NCBI GenBank assembly: GCA_039583875.1
Contig: CM077151.1
Location: 115,648,609-115,712,608 of the forward strand
Source of the DNA: Platanthera guangdongensis
Taxonomy: Eukaryota > Streptophyta > Magnoliopsida > Asparagales > Orchidaceae
Reading direction: 5' to 3'
Length of the DNA stretch: 64,000 nt
Both the position numbers and the translations under genes were made by a program. Shown here in pieces: positions 34,699-46,905 of this stretch (positions are counted from its first letter, which is position 1; every line of letters starts with the position of its first letter). The notes below the pieces were generated by a model. The model was not told the origin of the DNA. It did no database searches and worked only from the letters and a program-made list of their open reading frames with translations.

Positions 34699-36665
34699 TG
34701 TAACGCCCCCGATTTTCCAGTGATTTATTTAATTTCTTATTTGACGTACTATGATGTCAGAGCGTTATGTTAGCACGTGTTGATCATGTGATGTTGTTAG
34801 AGCGTGCTCTTAGCTCTTTAGGTTCCCTGCGTGGATTGGTGATGCCTGGTAGCAAGATTCCCTAGCGAGCTGGAGTCTGTTTGGCGACTCGGTGGAGCCT
34901 CTTGGGGAATGCTAGTGTTTTGGCTTCAGGAGAAATTTGCCCGAGTTTTGTTCGTCGGATTTTGTTACCGACTTTGTCGTTAGCGCGTTTTGCGTTCATT
35001 AGGTTTGACCAGCCAAATTTTGGGATTTGCGTCGGGAGTGGAAAATTTTACATTAGGAAATTAGATCGGCTAAATTTAGACTTGCTCGTCAAGTTTCGTC
35101 GCGTTCCGAGCATTTTTGGAGCCTCGGCGAGCGATTGAAGTTTGTATGTTTTCGCGTACGCCGTTAACTTTAGAAATTATTATCTCGAAAACGGTGCGTC
35201 GGAATTCGATTTCGACTTCGCCGTTGGATTCGTAGCGTCGTCTTTCGCCTACGGTGCGAATTTCGTTAGATTCGGCGCGCGTTTGGCCCTCCGTAACGAT
35301 ATATGTTATATCATTTTTTTTAATAATTATAAATATTATTATTTTATATATATATAAAGTATATAAAAAAAAGAGAAAAAGGGGGAGAGGGAATTGGTGA
35401 GAATGATTCTCACCGAATCAGCCCCCCCTGCCTTTCCCGCCGAACCATCAGCAGCCCACCCCCCCCCCCCCCCTTTTTTATATTTATGTATATATAAAAA
35501 AAAGAAAAAAGAAGACGTCTTTTCTCCTTTCCTCCAAACCAGCAGCCCCCCCCTCCTGTGCGAAAACAAAAAGGCGAGTGCGGATCCTCTCGTTCGCGAA
35601 CCTTCCGGCGGCCGCCACCGCCGATCCGGTGGACGGAATATCGATCCGATCGTGGCGTTGGAAAGCTCTCGGCGAGAGCTTCGAGATCGTGGTAAGCTTT
35701 TCCCGTTTCGGTGACCGTTTCGTCATAGATTTTTTCGGCCCTAACCCCGGTTGTCCGTTTTTTCGTAGATCTCGTCTCCGCGTGCCCCCTTTTGGACGGA
35801 TCTACGTGGTGGAGTATTTTGGGTGGACGTTTTCAAGAATGATTTGAGGCAAGTGGATTTCTCCCCTCTTGCGTGCCTCCATGGGTTGTATTTCGCCTTA
35901 TTAACTCTCCTTGTCGTAGAATACCAGAGTAGTATAGGTGAGATTAGAAATATTCCTAGGTTAGGGCTTGTGGTCGGCCTAAACTAGGAAGATATCGGAA
36001 ATTGTTTTAAGTTGAATACGGCGGGTAGGGGGAAATAATTCGGCGGGTAGGGGGAAATAATTAGGCGGGTAGTGGGAAATAATTCGGCGGGTATCGCCGA
36101 ATTTAGGTTAAGTCTATTTCGGCGGGTTTTGGTTGTAGAACTTGGTAGTTTCTAAGTGGTGTTGTCGGCTAGTTTTGGCGCCGAATCGTGGATCCTTAGC
36201 ATGTGGTAGCTGGGTTTCTGAGGGAGTATGGTACCGGGGGAGTTCGAGCCGTGGCCACCACCATTCCCTCCTTTGGACATTTTGGGTTCCTGTAAGAGAT
36301 TGGAACTCTATGTGTGTGGACCCTGTGGCGGCCCCTTTAGTACTCTTGAGACACCTGGACCTGGTTGTTCGGTTGTGACTGCTCTTAGTCTCCGACACAG
36401 GTTTGGGATTTGTGCCAGTGCTAACGATTTACAAGTTTAGGACTGTTAGTTCCTTTCATACTGTTCATTTGATGCATATTGGTTTCCTTTTTGTCTCTGC
36501 AGGCTTGAGCGGAGTTTGGTACGTTTTAGTACTTGATGCATTTCTCTCACTTTACTGATTGTTAAACTTACTTTTGTCCCTTTTTGGATTCTTTAGCTGA
36601 GATTTTCAGCATTTCTCTTGCAGGGTTGGTAACCCTTTTTGTTTCTGCTCTTTTCATTCGATTAT
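34699..36665 (+). repeat. 5' LTR of E, first part
   Basis: Begins TGTAACGCCCCCG directly after copia integrase coding sequence. It has a C-homopolymer tract near 35459-35473, TA-rich tracts near 35300-35360, and a 22-bp tandem repeat at 36019-36095. The last five bases (ATTAT, 36661-36665) are repeated after element C at 58097-58101. Short ORFs within are not recognised and are taken as chance. Confidence 0.85.
36019..36095 (+). repeat. 22-bp tandem repeat in LTR of E
   Basis: Three and a half copies of CGGCGGGTAGGGGGAAATAATT, with small changes in the third copy (AGGCGGGTAGTGGG). The last part continues as CGGCGGGTATCGCCG. Confidence 0.9.
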
Positions 36666-36809
36666 TGTTGGGTATATTGGTTTAAATGTACCTGATTTGA
36701 AGAAGCCTCACCCAACTCAATGATATACATCAAAATGTATTTGATGTATTTTGAGTTACTTGTGCAGGTTAAGTATTTGCAGGAATAAAGCAAAAAGTTT
36801 CTAAGTTCA

Positions 36810-37630
36810 TGTGTCGACACCCAGAGGAAACGTGTCGACACTTAAGAAGTCTTGTGTCGACACCCAGACAAGCAGTGTCGACCCTTGGAGTCATTGTGTC
36901 GACACCAGGGATGCTGAGTCGACACCAGACAGAAAGTGTCGACACAAGGAGCTGTGTCGACACTTAATGAAGAAAGTGCAGTAAAGCAGTGTCGACACTT
37001 AACATTTGTGTCGATACCCAGTGAAGCTGTGTCTACATCAGAAAGTGTCGACACTTGGAGCTGTGTCGACACTCAGCAAAAGTCAACAGAGACCAAGTAC
37101 AAGTGTTAACACTCAGAACAATGTGTCGACACTTAGCAGAAGACTCAACACTTGAAGAAAGTGTCGACACAAGGAGCTGTGTCGACACTTAGCAAAGAAC
37201 AGCAAAGTTCAACAAAATATTCCAAGTACAAGTATCGACACTATGGAAATGTGTCGACACTCAGCTGAAGTCTCGACAGAAGAAGAAAGTGTCGACACCC
37301 AGAGCAATGTGTCGACACTCAACAAGTATCAACAATAAAGACATGTGTCGACACCAAGAAGCAGTGTCGACACTTGATAGATACAACACATGAAGATGTG
37401 TCGACATAACGGTGTTGTGTCGACACTTAGAAGAATTCAGCAAAATTCTGAAGAACAAGTATTTGTGTCGACACTCAATTTCAGTGTCGACACATGAAGA
37501 AGAAGCAGTGTCGAGATAAAGAATCAACAACACAAGGAGTTGTGTCGACACCTTGTAGACTAGTGTCGACACTTAGACAACATGTGTCGACACTTGGTCT
37601 ATAAGTGTCTACACTTAAAGACAGAAAGTC
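36810..37630 (+). repeat. GTGTCGACAC palindrome array in the 5' LTR of C
   Basis: About 25 copies of the 10-bp palindrome GTGTCGACAC, plus decayed forms (GTGTCTACA, GTCTCGACA, GTGTCAACAC), lie at 15-45 bp spacing in the U3 region. The spacers share AGAAGC, AGGAGC and TTAGCA pieces. Almost the same array is in the 3' LTR (56283-57115). Confidence 0.95.
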
Positions 37631-37767
37631 TCGACACTTAAAGACAGTTACAGCATTTTCAAGAACTGACTGGATGACTTGACAGCTGCCATTCCAGCCG
37701 GTCTACAGCACCTGTCAGAGTTGTCAGAATTCAGTTATGGACCGGACCAGCCGGTTACCTTGAAGAA

Positions 37768-37783
37768 GGCCTATAAATAGGCC
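37768..37783 (+). promoter_or_regulatory. TATA box inside a palindrome, 5' LTR of C
   Basis: GGCCTATAAATAGGCC: TATAAATA (37772-37779) sits in the middle of GGCC/GGCC arms. The upstream sequence ACCGGACCAGCCGGT is also an inverted repeat. The identical arrangement occurs in the 3' LTR at 57242-57257. Confidence 0.85.
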
Positions 37784-37917
37784 TATGTTGTCTACAAAAA
37801 GAGAATCAACAAGTTGTTGAAGAGATTGAACACAAGTCCAAGTTCAGATTTAAAGAAGATCTAGCTATCAAGTCAAGATCTAAGAAGTTGGAGAGAGAGC
37901 TCCATCCAAGAAATCAG

Positions 37918-40831
37918 TGATGGTTAAAACTCCAAAATTATTTGCGGTCACGCGGCGACCCGGCGGTTTTATTTGAGAAAAAGGAGGAAATGAATTTATT
38001 TAAGAAAATGGGGCGCGCGTATTTATTTATTTATTTTGGCTATAAAAAGGTTAGGTTTAGATCGAGTTTTAACGAAAGGAGGCAAGTGCACCTATCGTGA
38101 GTAGTACAGGATATTCCGGGTGGAATATCGAGGTCGTATTGTTCTCGGGTCACGTTCGATTATTTCTACTCTTCCCTGGAGGGGACTATTATTTTACCGA
38201 TAATTATCTTGTCGGGTTATTTATATATAATAAAAAGCAGAAAATGACAGAAAGAAAATGAAAGCAATAAAAAGAAAGCTTGAAGGTGGTGCCGATGAAG
38301 AGCTTAGCTCTATGGCACCGAAAAAACAATTGAACTAAAATAAACTTTAAATAAAAAGAGCTCCTAAATTTCTAATTAATTAAGGCGGAGACTTGGCCGT
38401 GGAGGTTCCACTAAAATGAGCTCACCTAGCTATAGGGCTATCGCTCACCTGAACGCTAAGACTATTCGACCGGGCTCTCGTCCGACGAAGGATTCCTCTT
38501 AACGCCCGCATTACGCTAAGAACCCCGCTATTGGGTGGGGGACCCAATCCGGTAGAGTTGGCGCGCCTCCTCTCTCGAGGGTTAGTGCGGAACTCTCTTT
38601 GCCAAGGGGTGATCTGTCCATACGCACGGCCTCTCGGCGAGCGTATGGAAAACGGAAATAGGGCCCAGACATCGATATGTGGTCCTACGCGTCGTTAACC
38701 CCGGGCAAACCTTAAGTACTTTTAATTAATTAGAAAAATTAGACCTTCAGTTATTTTAAGCTATTTTATCTGTCCCAATGCTCTTCGATGCCGAGGGCTA
38801 AGAACTGTTAGCCACTCATCGGAATGGGGACGACAGCGATTGAAAGCAATAAAATTAAAGCAGAAAATGGAAAGCAGTAAATGAAAACAGTAAATGAAAG
38901 CGGTAAAATAAAGCAGTAAATTGCAAGTCCTACTCAAACAAGTAGGACTGAAGAAAGCTGTAAATTGCGAGTCCCGGCGCAACTGCGTGGGCGGGAGAAA
39001 TGAAAGCAGTAAAACGCACACACGCAAGTCCTACTCAAAGGAGTAGGAGAAAATAACTACAGGTCCTACTCAACCGAGTAGGACAAAATAAATGCAACGC
39101 ACGCACACTCTCTCTCGACATAAATGAAAACACACGCACTCTACTGAAATAAAAACCAGTCATTAAACTCAAGTGAGTAGGCGGAAAAAAGGAAAATTAC
39201 AAACTCACGCACTCTACAGAAAGTAAAATAAGCGAGCGTCATTTAACTCTTAACGAGTAGGCGGAAATAAATGCGGATACATAAAAAATTGCAAAAAAAA
39301 CTAAGTTGACGAAAAATTAAAACAACTGCATTTCTACCGCTAAAATGCGGTAGAAATGCATAAAAAGCGAAAATAAAAATTAAACGGGAAGAAAGTTTTT
39401 GCAAATAAATGCAAAAATGCAAGTGATCGAAAAATTAAAACGAATACATTTCTACCGCTAGAATGCGGTAGAAATGCATAAAAAGGGAACGAAAAATTAA
39501 AAGAACAAAAAGATTTTGGAAAATAAAGGAAAAATGCAAGTGTTTGGAAAAACAAAATAACAACATATCCCCTCTTATAATGCTATAAAAACTCCTAAAA
39601 AGTGGAAGAAAAGATAAAAGGACGAAAAATTCTACAAAACTAAAAAGTCTAAGTGAAACGAAAATGACAAAACCACTTTAAAATCGTTTTTATAGTTTCA
39701 TAAGGACGGGTGTTACAACAAAAACTAAATAGCTATTATGAAAATGAAGACATCTACTTAACAATAAAAAGAAGAAATAACATGTTACTCTCATACACAC
39801 ACACACGTATAAAAAAAACGAAAAAAAACTAAGTTAAAAACAAGAAAATAAAGATAAGATTGCATGGAGGTAGTTGTTTAGATTCATTCCAAAGCTATAA
39901 TGAGAGAAGAAAAACAAATTTTATTAACTAAAAGCACTGGTTACAAAGACACGAAAATAAAACCTAAGGAGAGGGGGAGAAAATATCCCTTACATAGCAT
40001 TTGGAACTCATCCGAGCAGCATAACTCCTTACAAAATGGATCCAAAAACTGGAACAGAAATCCAGAGCAGAAGACTGGAATTTATAGAAAAAATTTACAT
40101 GGGTCACGCCCTTGGTCACGGGCGTGACAGGGGGCGTGACAGTACTATTTGAGAAGGCGGCCGGCGATTTGACGGGAAAGTGGACTTCGGGCTGGACACG
40201 TGGCGGTCTCGCAGTGGTCACGCCCTTGGTCACGGGCGTGACAGGGGGCGTGACAGTACGGTGGATCTGGGCGCGGTGCGTCAAAAAGTCGCCGCGCGGG
40301 TCTTGTCGGGCTAGCTGGAAAGGTCACGCCCCAGGTCACGGGCGTGACTCTGGGCGTGTCGGCTGCTGTCGACACTCGACGATCGTCGAGATGAAAGTGT
40401 CGAGTTGAAAATCGTCGAGCGGAAAGAGGTGTCACGCCCTAGGTCACGGGCGTGACTCTAGGCGTGTCGGCTGGTTTCGACGATCGTTGAGCTGAAAACG
40501 TCGAGCGGGTGGACACGGGCTTGGGTCACGCCCCGTGTCGGGTGACACGGGCGTGACCCCGGGCGTGTCGGGCTTTGCACTTCAAATTTTGCTGATTTCA
40601 CGGTTTTTGACGTGTCACGCCCTGGTCACGGGCGTGACCAATATGTCACGGGCGTGACATGTCAAATTTTGGCAGATTTTTGATTTTTTCTGAAAAATAA
40701 AATAAACAAAGTTAGTATAATATTTACAAAAATAGGAGCAGTTTATTGAATAAAAATAAGTAAAAATGACAAAAATAAATGAAAACAACTAAATTAATGT
40801 ACACATAAATAGGTATATTTACAATTCATCA
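37918..40831 (-). repeat. 3' LTR of element G
   Basis: Non-coding, with several perfect hairpins: TCCTACTC/GAGTAGGA type near 38928-39083, and GCATTTCTACCGC/GCGGTAGAAATGC (39328-39359), with a second copy at 39447-39476. A GTCACGCCC/GGGCGTGAC array (40097-40660) lies near what is the U3 end on the minus strand. Small ORFs such as 39964-40435 arise from this array and are not genes. Confidence 0.9.
40097..40660 (-). repeat. GTCACGCCC/GGGCGTGAC inverted-repeat array in G
   Basis: About seven blocks read GGTCACGCCC, 2-5 nt, GGTCACGGGCGTGAC, then GGGCGTGAC or GGGCGTGTC. Short TCGACGATCGTCGA-type palindromes are interspersed near 40376-40420. The array is CpG-rich in an otherwise AT-rich element. 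The other LTR carries the same array at 45361-45920. Confidence 0.9.
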
Positions 40832-43175
40832 AATACCCCCATACTTAAGCTTTTGCTATTCCAGAGCAAAAGTTGGAGATGAACTTATAAGGAATAAAAG
40901 AAATCCTAAGTTTAGCTACCGCTTGACTTAATTAAAAGGAAGATCAAAATAAACATCCGGGGTTAAAGAATTAAATCCTAATTTATGAATTGTTATGAAT
41001 AGAGGAACAGTTTCAAAAAGACTTCTAGATAAAATAAAATAGAAAGCAAAAATTTATTTTTGTTAGTTTAACAAAGATGGATTGGATTTATATAAAAAAC
41101 TTTAGCTTAAAAGAAGTTAAACGAAATAATGCAATTTAAAAGTTATGCTCTCAAAAAATTTTAAATTAATTCTAGAATCATTGAAATGAGATAAGTGGTT
41201 TGGTGGTTTATGAAGAAGGTTTGAATATTGAGGTGAGGTAATTTTTTCTCGAACCTCCAATTTTTTTCTTTTTGGATAGTTAGGAAAACGAAATCTTATT
41301 TTCCTAACACATTAATTTTTTTCTTTCTTCATAATAAAATTAACCCAATGTATATTTGTAGAAGTAATGAATTTTATCCTCTTACTCCATATATAATCTT
41401 TTTAAATTATTGGGTGCCTATGTTTACGGAATGAAATCTTATTCCCATTAACATAAGATCTTTTAAGGGATAGGGGTAAACATGTCAAGTAAGACATGAA
41501 AAAAATGGAAGTGGGTTGATTTTTTTTTTTTTTTCAAAAAGAAAACTAGATTTTAATAAAAAAGATTTGAGAGCAACCTTTTTAAAATGAACGTTCCAAT
41601 GTTTCTAAAAGCATGAAGTAAAAATAATTGAAATCCATGGATGTTATTTTCTAACATAAAAAACGAGCTTCTATTTATAAAATTAGAAGTGGTGGTGAAA
41701 AACAAGTTCCCTACTATAAGGAAAAGACATAAAAAATTTTTTAAGACTTAACCCCAGACACTTAAATCTATCGAACTTTAATTAATAAACGAATAGTAAG
41801 CAAAGAATAACTAAAATTCGCATATAAATTAACTCGAAACTAGATTTTTGGAAAGCAAAAGGGGTTAAGATAAGGTATATTCGAATTATTTTGTTACATA
41901 ATTTAACAAAACATTTTTTGGAATTTTTAGAGTTTTTATCATTTTTTTGTGTTTTAATTATTATCTTTTTAAGATTTTTAGAGTTATTATCTTTTTTTAG
42001 GATTTTTGGTTTTCTAATTTTTTTTATTTTTAGAGTGTTTTGAGGATACATTATTTACAAGAAAGAGGAGAAAAAGAAGAGTTATTTACAAAGAAGGTAG
42101 GGGGAAAGAGAGATTTTTACAAAAAAGACAAAGTAAAAACTCGACTGCGGCCCCGCGAACAGACTCTTATTTGAATGGTTGGTTCGATGAGTCGACCGTC
42201 GCGGGCAAGCAAGACGCAAGTTTTTACAAAAAAGAAGACGAGGGGGGAAGAGAGATTTTTTTTTTTTTTTTTTTTTTTGAAGTTTTTTTTTGTTTTAATT
42301 AAAAATTTTTTGAAATTTTTTGATTTTTGCATTTTTTTTTGTATATTTGTTTTTGTTAAGTACTGAATATAAAAAGTGCAGAATAGGAAAACACCCCCAT
42401 ACTTAAACCCAACATTGTCCGCAATGTTGCAATCTAAGTATGCGGAACAGATAATATACAAAATATAATAAGTACAAAAAACAAAAACAGAGAGGGTAGA
42501 AGCTTCCCTAAGACGAGTCCGGGAGGCCCAAGTTGAAACCCTGCATTATTTAAAAGAAAAAGCAAAAAGATAACAGAAAAAACAAAAAAGATAAACTCGG
42601 CCTAAAGATCGCGGGCGGTAGGGGGGAATGTGCGTGGGGGAGTCGGAGGGAGCTAAGCCCGTAGCGACCACTGTGTGATAAAAATGTGATCCCCTAGCGC
42701 GCACAAAAGTGAAAAGCGCGCCGAATCAAAATAAAATATAATAAGTTAAATTAAAATAAAAATATATATTTTTTAAGTTTTTCATTTTTTAGTTTTTAAG
42801 TTTTTTTTGTTGTTTTTTTTTCAAAAACAAGAATGAAAATAGAAAATAAAAATATTTTTTTGTTAAGTTTTTTTTTTTCATTTTTTGGATTTTTAGTTTT
42901 TTTTTTTAGTTTAGTTTTTTTTTTACTTTTATAGTTTTTTCAAATTTTTAATTTTTAAGGTTTTTCAAAAAAAAATTTTTTTTTGTTTTGAGTTTTTCAC
43001 TTTTTTTTGGTTTTATAAATTTGTAAATATATATATATTAGTTATTATTATTATTATTATTATTATATTGGCCATATTTATATATATATATATATAAATA
43101 TATAGGTAAAATTAATAGATTTCCAGGGTTTAAAATAACGAACCGAAAATGTCCCCGGCAACGGCGCCAAAAACT
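40832..43175 (-). other. Internal non-coding region of G
   Basis: No coding sequence. Long T/A runs are frequent (for example 41520-41536, 42257-42280, 42750-43020). The polypurine tract on the minus strand is at 40832-40848 (CTTAAGTATGGGGGTATT), next to the 3' LTR. A second near-copy (GTTTAAGTATGGGGGTGT) lies at 42391-42410. The primer site is at 43153-43169. Confidence 0.8.
43153..43169 (-). promoter_or_regulatory. Primer binding site of G (tRNA-Asp)
   Basis: The minus strand reads TGGCGCCGTTGCCGGGG, the complement of the 3' end of plant tRNA-Asp. It is six bases from the LTR end. Confidence 0.85.
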
Positions 43176-46091
43176 TGATGGTTAAAACTCCAAAATTATT
43201 TGCGGTCACGCGGCGACCCGGCGGTTTTATTTGAGAAAAAGGAGGAAATGAATTTATTTAAGAAAACAGGGCGCGCGTATTTATTTATTTATTTTGGCTA
43301 TAAAAAGGTTAGGTTTAGATCGAGTTTTAACGAAAGGAGGCAAGTGCACCTATCGTGAGTAGTACAGGATATTCCGGGTGGAATATCGAGGTCGTATTGT
43401 TCTCGGGTCCCGTTCGATTATTTCTACTCTTCCCTGGAGGGGACTATTATTTTACCGATAATTATCTTGTCGGGTTATTTATATATAATAAAAAGCAGAA
43501 AATGACAGAAAGAAAATGAAAGCAATAAAAAGAAAGCTTGAAGGTGGTGCCGATGAAGAGCTTAGCTCGATGGCACCGAAAAAACAATTGAACTAAAATA
43601 AACTTTAAATAAAAAGAGCTCCTAAATTTCTAATTAATTAAGGCGGAGACTTGGCCGTGGAGGTTCCACTAAAATGAGCTCACCTAGCTATAGGGCTATC
43701 GCTCACCTGAACGCTAAGACTATTCGACCGGGCTCTCGTCCGACGAAGGATTCCTCTTAACGCCCGCATTACGCTAAGAACCCCGCTATTGGGTGGGGGA
43801 CCCAATCCGGTAGAGTTGGCGCGCCTCCTCTCTCGAGGGTTAGTGCGGAACTCTCTTTGCCAAGGGGTGATCTGTCCATACGCACGGCCTCTCGGCGAGC
43901 GTATGGAAAACGGAAATAGGGCCCACACATCGATATGTGGTCCTACGCGTCGTTAACCCCGGGCAAACCTTAAGTACTTTTAATTAATTAGAAAAATTAG
44001 ACCTTTAGTTATTTTAAGCTATTTTATCTGTCCCAATGCTCTTCGATGCCGAGGGCTAAGAACTGTTAGCCACTCATCGGAATGGGGACGGCAGCGATTG
44101 AAAGCAATAAAATTAAAGCAGAAAATGGAAAGCAGTAAATGAAAACAGTAAATGAAAGCGGTAAAATAAAGCAGTAAATTGCAAGTCCTACTCAAACGAG
44201 TAGGACTGAAGAAAGTTGTAAATTGCGAGTCCCGGCGCAACTGCGTGGGCGGGAGAAATGAAAGCAGTAAAACGCACACACGCAAGTCCTACTCAAAGGA
44301 GTAGGAGAAAATAACTACAGGTCCTACTCAACCGAGTAGGACAAAATAAATGCAACGCACGCACACTCTCTCTCGACATAAATGAAAACACACGCACTCT
44401 ACTGAAATAAAAACCAGCCATTAAACTCAAGTGAGTAGGCGGAAAAAAGGAAAATTACAAACTCACGCACTCTACAGAAAGTAAAATAAGCGAGCGCCAT
44501 TTAACTCTTAACGAGTAGGCGGAAATAAATGCGGATACATAAAAAATTGCAAAAAAAACTAAGTTGACGAAAAATTAAAACAACTGCATTTCTACCACTA
44601 AAATGCGGTAGAAATGCATAAAAAGCGAAAATAAAAATTAAACGGGAAGAAAGTTTTTGCAAATAAATGCAAAAATGCAAGTGATCGAAAAATTAAAACG
44701 AATACATTTCTACCGCTAGAATGCGGTAGAAATGCATAAAAAGGGAACGAAAAAATTAAAAGAACAAAAAGATTTTGGAAAATAAAGGAAAAATGCAAGT
44801 GTTTGGAAAAACAAAATAACAACATATCCCCTCTTATAATGCTATAAAAACTCCTAAAAAGTGGAAGAAAAGATAAAAGGACAAAAAATTCTACAAAACT
44901 AAAAAGTCTAAGTGAAACGAAAATGACAAAACCACTTTAAAATCGTTTTTATAGTTTCATAAGGACGGGTGTTACAACAAAAACTAAATAGCTATTATGA
45001 AAATGAAGACATCTACTTAACAATAAAAAGAAGAAATAACATGTTACTCTCATACACACACACACACGTATAAAAAAAACGAAAAAAACTAAGTTAAAAA
45101 CAAGAAAATAAAGATAAGATTGCATGGAGGTTGTTGTTTAGATTCATTCCAAAGCTATAATGAGAGAAGAAAAACAAATTTTATTAACTAAAAGCACTGG
45201 TTACAAAGACACGAAAATAAAACCTAAGGAGAGGGGGAGAAAATATCCCTTACATAGCATTTGGAACTCATCCGAGCAGCATAACTCCTTACAAAATGGA
45301 TCCAAAAAGTGGAACAGAAATCCAGAGCAGAAGACTGGAATTTATAGAAAAAATTTACATGGGTCACGCCCTTGGTCACGGGCGTGACAGGGGGCGTGAC
45401 AGTACTATTTGAGAAGGCGGGCGGCGATTTGACGGGAAAGTGGACTTCGGGCTGGACACGTGGCGGTCTCGCAGTGGTCACGCCCTTGGTCACGGGCGTG
45501 ACAGGGGGCGTGACAGTACGGTGGATCTGGGCGCGGTGCGTCAAAAAGTCGCCGCGCGGGTCTTGTCGGGCTAGCTGGAAAGGTCACGCCCCAGGTCACG
45601 GGCGTGACTCTGGGCGTGTCGGCTGCTGTCGACACTCGACGATCGTCGAGACGAAAGTGTCGAGTTGAAAATCGTCGAGCGGAAAGAGGTGTCACGCCCT
45701 AGGTCACGGGCGTGACTCTAGGCGTGTCGGCTGGTTTCGACGATCGTTGAGCTGAAAACGTCGAGCGGGTGGACACGGGCTTGGGTCACGCCCCGTGTCG
45801 GGTGACACGGGCGTGACCCCGGGCGTGTCGGGCTTTGCACTTCAAATTTTGCTGATTTCACGGTTTTTGACGTGTCACGCCCTGGTCACGGGCGTGACCA
45901 ATATGTCACGGGCGTGACATGTCAAATTTTGGCAGATTTTTGATTTTTTCTGAAAAATAAAATAAACAAAGTTAGTATAATATTTACAAAAATAGGAGCA
46001 GTTTATTGAATAAAAATAAGTAAAAATGACAAAAATAAATGAAAACAACTAAATTAATGTACACATAAATAGGTATATTTACAATTCATCA
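43176..46091 (-). repeat. 5' LTR of element G
   Basis: Near-identical copy of 37918-40831, with scattered single-base differences (for example in the first hairpin, where TACCGC has become TACCAC). It adjoins the tRNA-Asp primer site, so on the minus strand it is the upstream LTR. Confidence 0.9.
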
Positions 46092-46335
46092 ATCAGCCAT
46101 TGGAACTAGGCTGAGAAGAAGGGTTCAGATTTATTCTGGATCTTAAGAAGCAGAGATCAAGGATCAACTGCAGAAGGAGTCAGTCTTATTGAGTTCTACT
46201 TTCAAGAAGATTTGAAGAAAGCTAAGTCAGATTGATTCCAGCTGAGTTCTTCCAAGAACTCATCAAGAAACTCACAACTCCCCTCTCTTGTCTTTAGGTT
46301 GCTGAGTTAACAATTGTTTAATCATTTTTATCTTG

Positions 46336-46550
46336 TAGGATCCTTTGGATCTGAGTTTTGTAAGCCTATAATTATAAAGACTGAGTGTAGGGATTGAGAG
46401 CCTGAGTGTAGGAGATTGAAATCTCTGAGTGTAGGCCTTGGTGGCTGAGTGTAGGCCTTTGTGGCTGAGTGTAGGCTTTGTGGAAAAGCTGAGTTGTAGG
46501 GGCTTGGGCCTGAGGTGTAGGAACCAGTTTGGGTTCTGAGATAGTGGAGG
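46336..46550 (+). repeat. Mini-hairpin chain, 5' LTR of C
   Basis: Same nine units as in the 3' LTR (57633-57842). Three units have a substitution that weakens the stem relative to the 3' copy: AGCCT/AGACT for AGCCT/AGGCT, GGAT for GGCT, and GGGGC for GGGCC. Confidence 0.9.
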
Positions 46551-46802
46551 AGTTTGGCCGAATCTAGTACACTACTAGATAGGCGAAGGGGGAAAGTGGA
46601 TGTACCCAAAGCTTGGGGAACCACTATAAAACTCTGTGTCTACTGTGTGATTGTTGTTGGCTGTGATTGTTGCATATGTGCTGTGTTATAGTAGATAGAA
46701 TTCTGTGAAATTAACTGATTGCTGCCATAAAAAGTTAAAAAGAATTAGGTCACCTATTCACCCCCCCCCCCCTCTAGGTGTTTAGGTACTATATCTTTCA
46801 AG

Positions 46803-46814
46803 TGGTATCAGAGC
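46803..46814 (+). promoter_or_regulatory. Primer binding site of C
   Basis: TGGTATCAGAGC, complementary to initiator methionine tRNA, two bases after the LTR end. Confidence 0.95.
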
Positions 46815-46905
46815 TAAGTTCCTCAAAAAGGACTAACAGTCTGAGGAGATCCTGATTGGCAGATTCAGTCTAAGTCAAATTACAGATTCAAGAAAATCAA
46901 GAACC

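Larger units (their letters stand above)
37918..46091 (-). mobile_element. Large non-coding LTR element G (LARD-type), minus strand
   Basis: Two LTRs of about 2.9 kb (37918-40831 and 43176-46091) flank a 2.3-kb internal region with no coding. TSD ATCAG lies at 37913-37917 and 46092-46096. The primer site complementary to tRNA-Asp is next to the right-hand LTR on the minus strand, so the right LTR is the 5' one. The LTRs begin and end TG...CA (TGATGG on plus, TCATCA at the end). They differ at only scattered sites by eye, so the insertion is recent. It must rely on proteins from another element; primer type and polypurine tract suggest the Athila/Tat side of Ty3/gypsy. Confidence 0.9.
36666..46800 (+). 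repeat. 5' LTR of C, split by element G
   Basis: Begins TGTTGGGTATATTGG and ends ATATCTTTCA just before the primer site. Left part 36666-37917; right part 46092-46800 after G, with ATCAG duplicated at 37913-37917 and 46092-46096. Left part: GTGTCGACAC array (36810-37630), then CCGG palindrome and TATA box. Right part: mini-hairpin chain (46336-46550) and the box GTGGATGTACCC...CCACTATAA (46600-46628). Confidence 0.95.

Noticed and set aside
34881..35847. ORFs in the first part of the E LTR (for example 34881-35138, 35394-35714)
   Set aside because: They overlap one another on both strands, lie within an LTR, and their translations have no recognisable domain.
36769..37630. Minus-strand ORFs rich in MSTQ/VDT repeats over the GTGTCGACAC array (also 56242-57045)
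   Set aside because: They are produced by the palindrome array, which reads similarly in all frames, and they lie in LTR DNA. No protein family is recognisable.
36810..37630. Possible CRISPR array (short repeats with variable spacers)
   Set aside because: The repeats are 10-bp palindromes at irregular spacing in a plant LTR, the spacers share sequence, and there are no cas genes.
39964..40435. ORFs with repeated VTGVTGGVT or TPPVTPVT in the LTR of G (also 45224-45695)
   Set aside because: They are translations of the GTCACGCCC array on both strands and are duplicated only because the LTR is duplicated.
42175..42461. Phe/Lys-rich ORFs in the internal region of G
   Set aside because: They are read from long T/A runs and are not conserved protein sequence.
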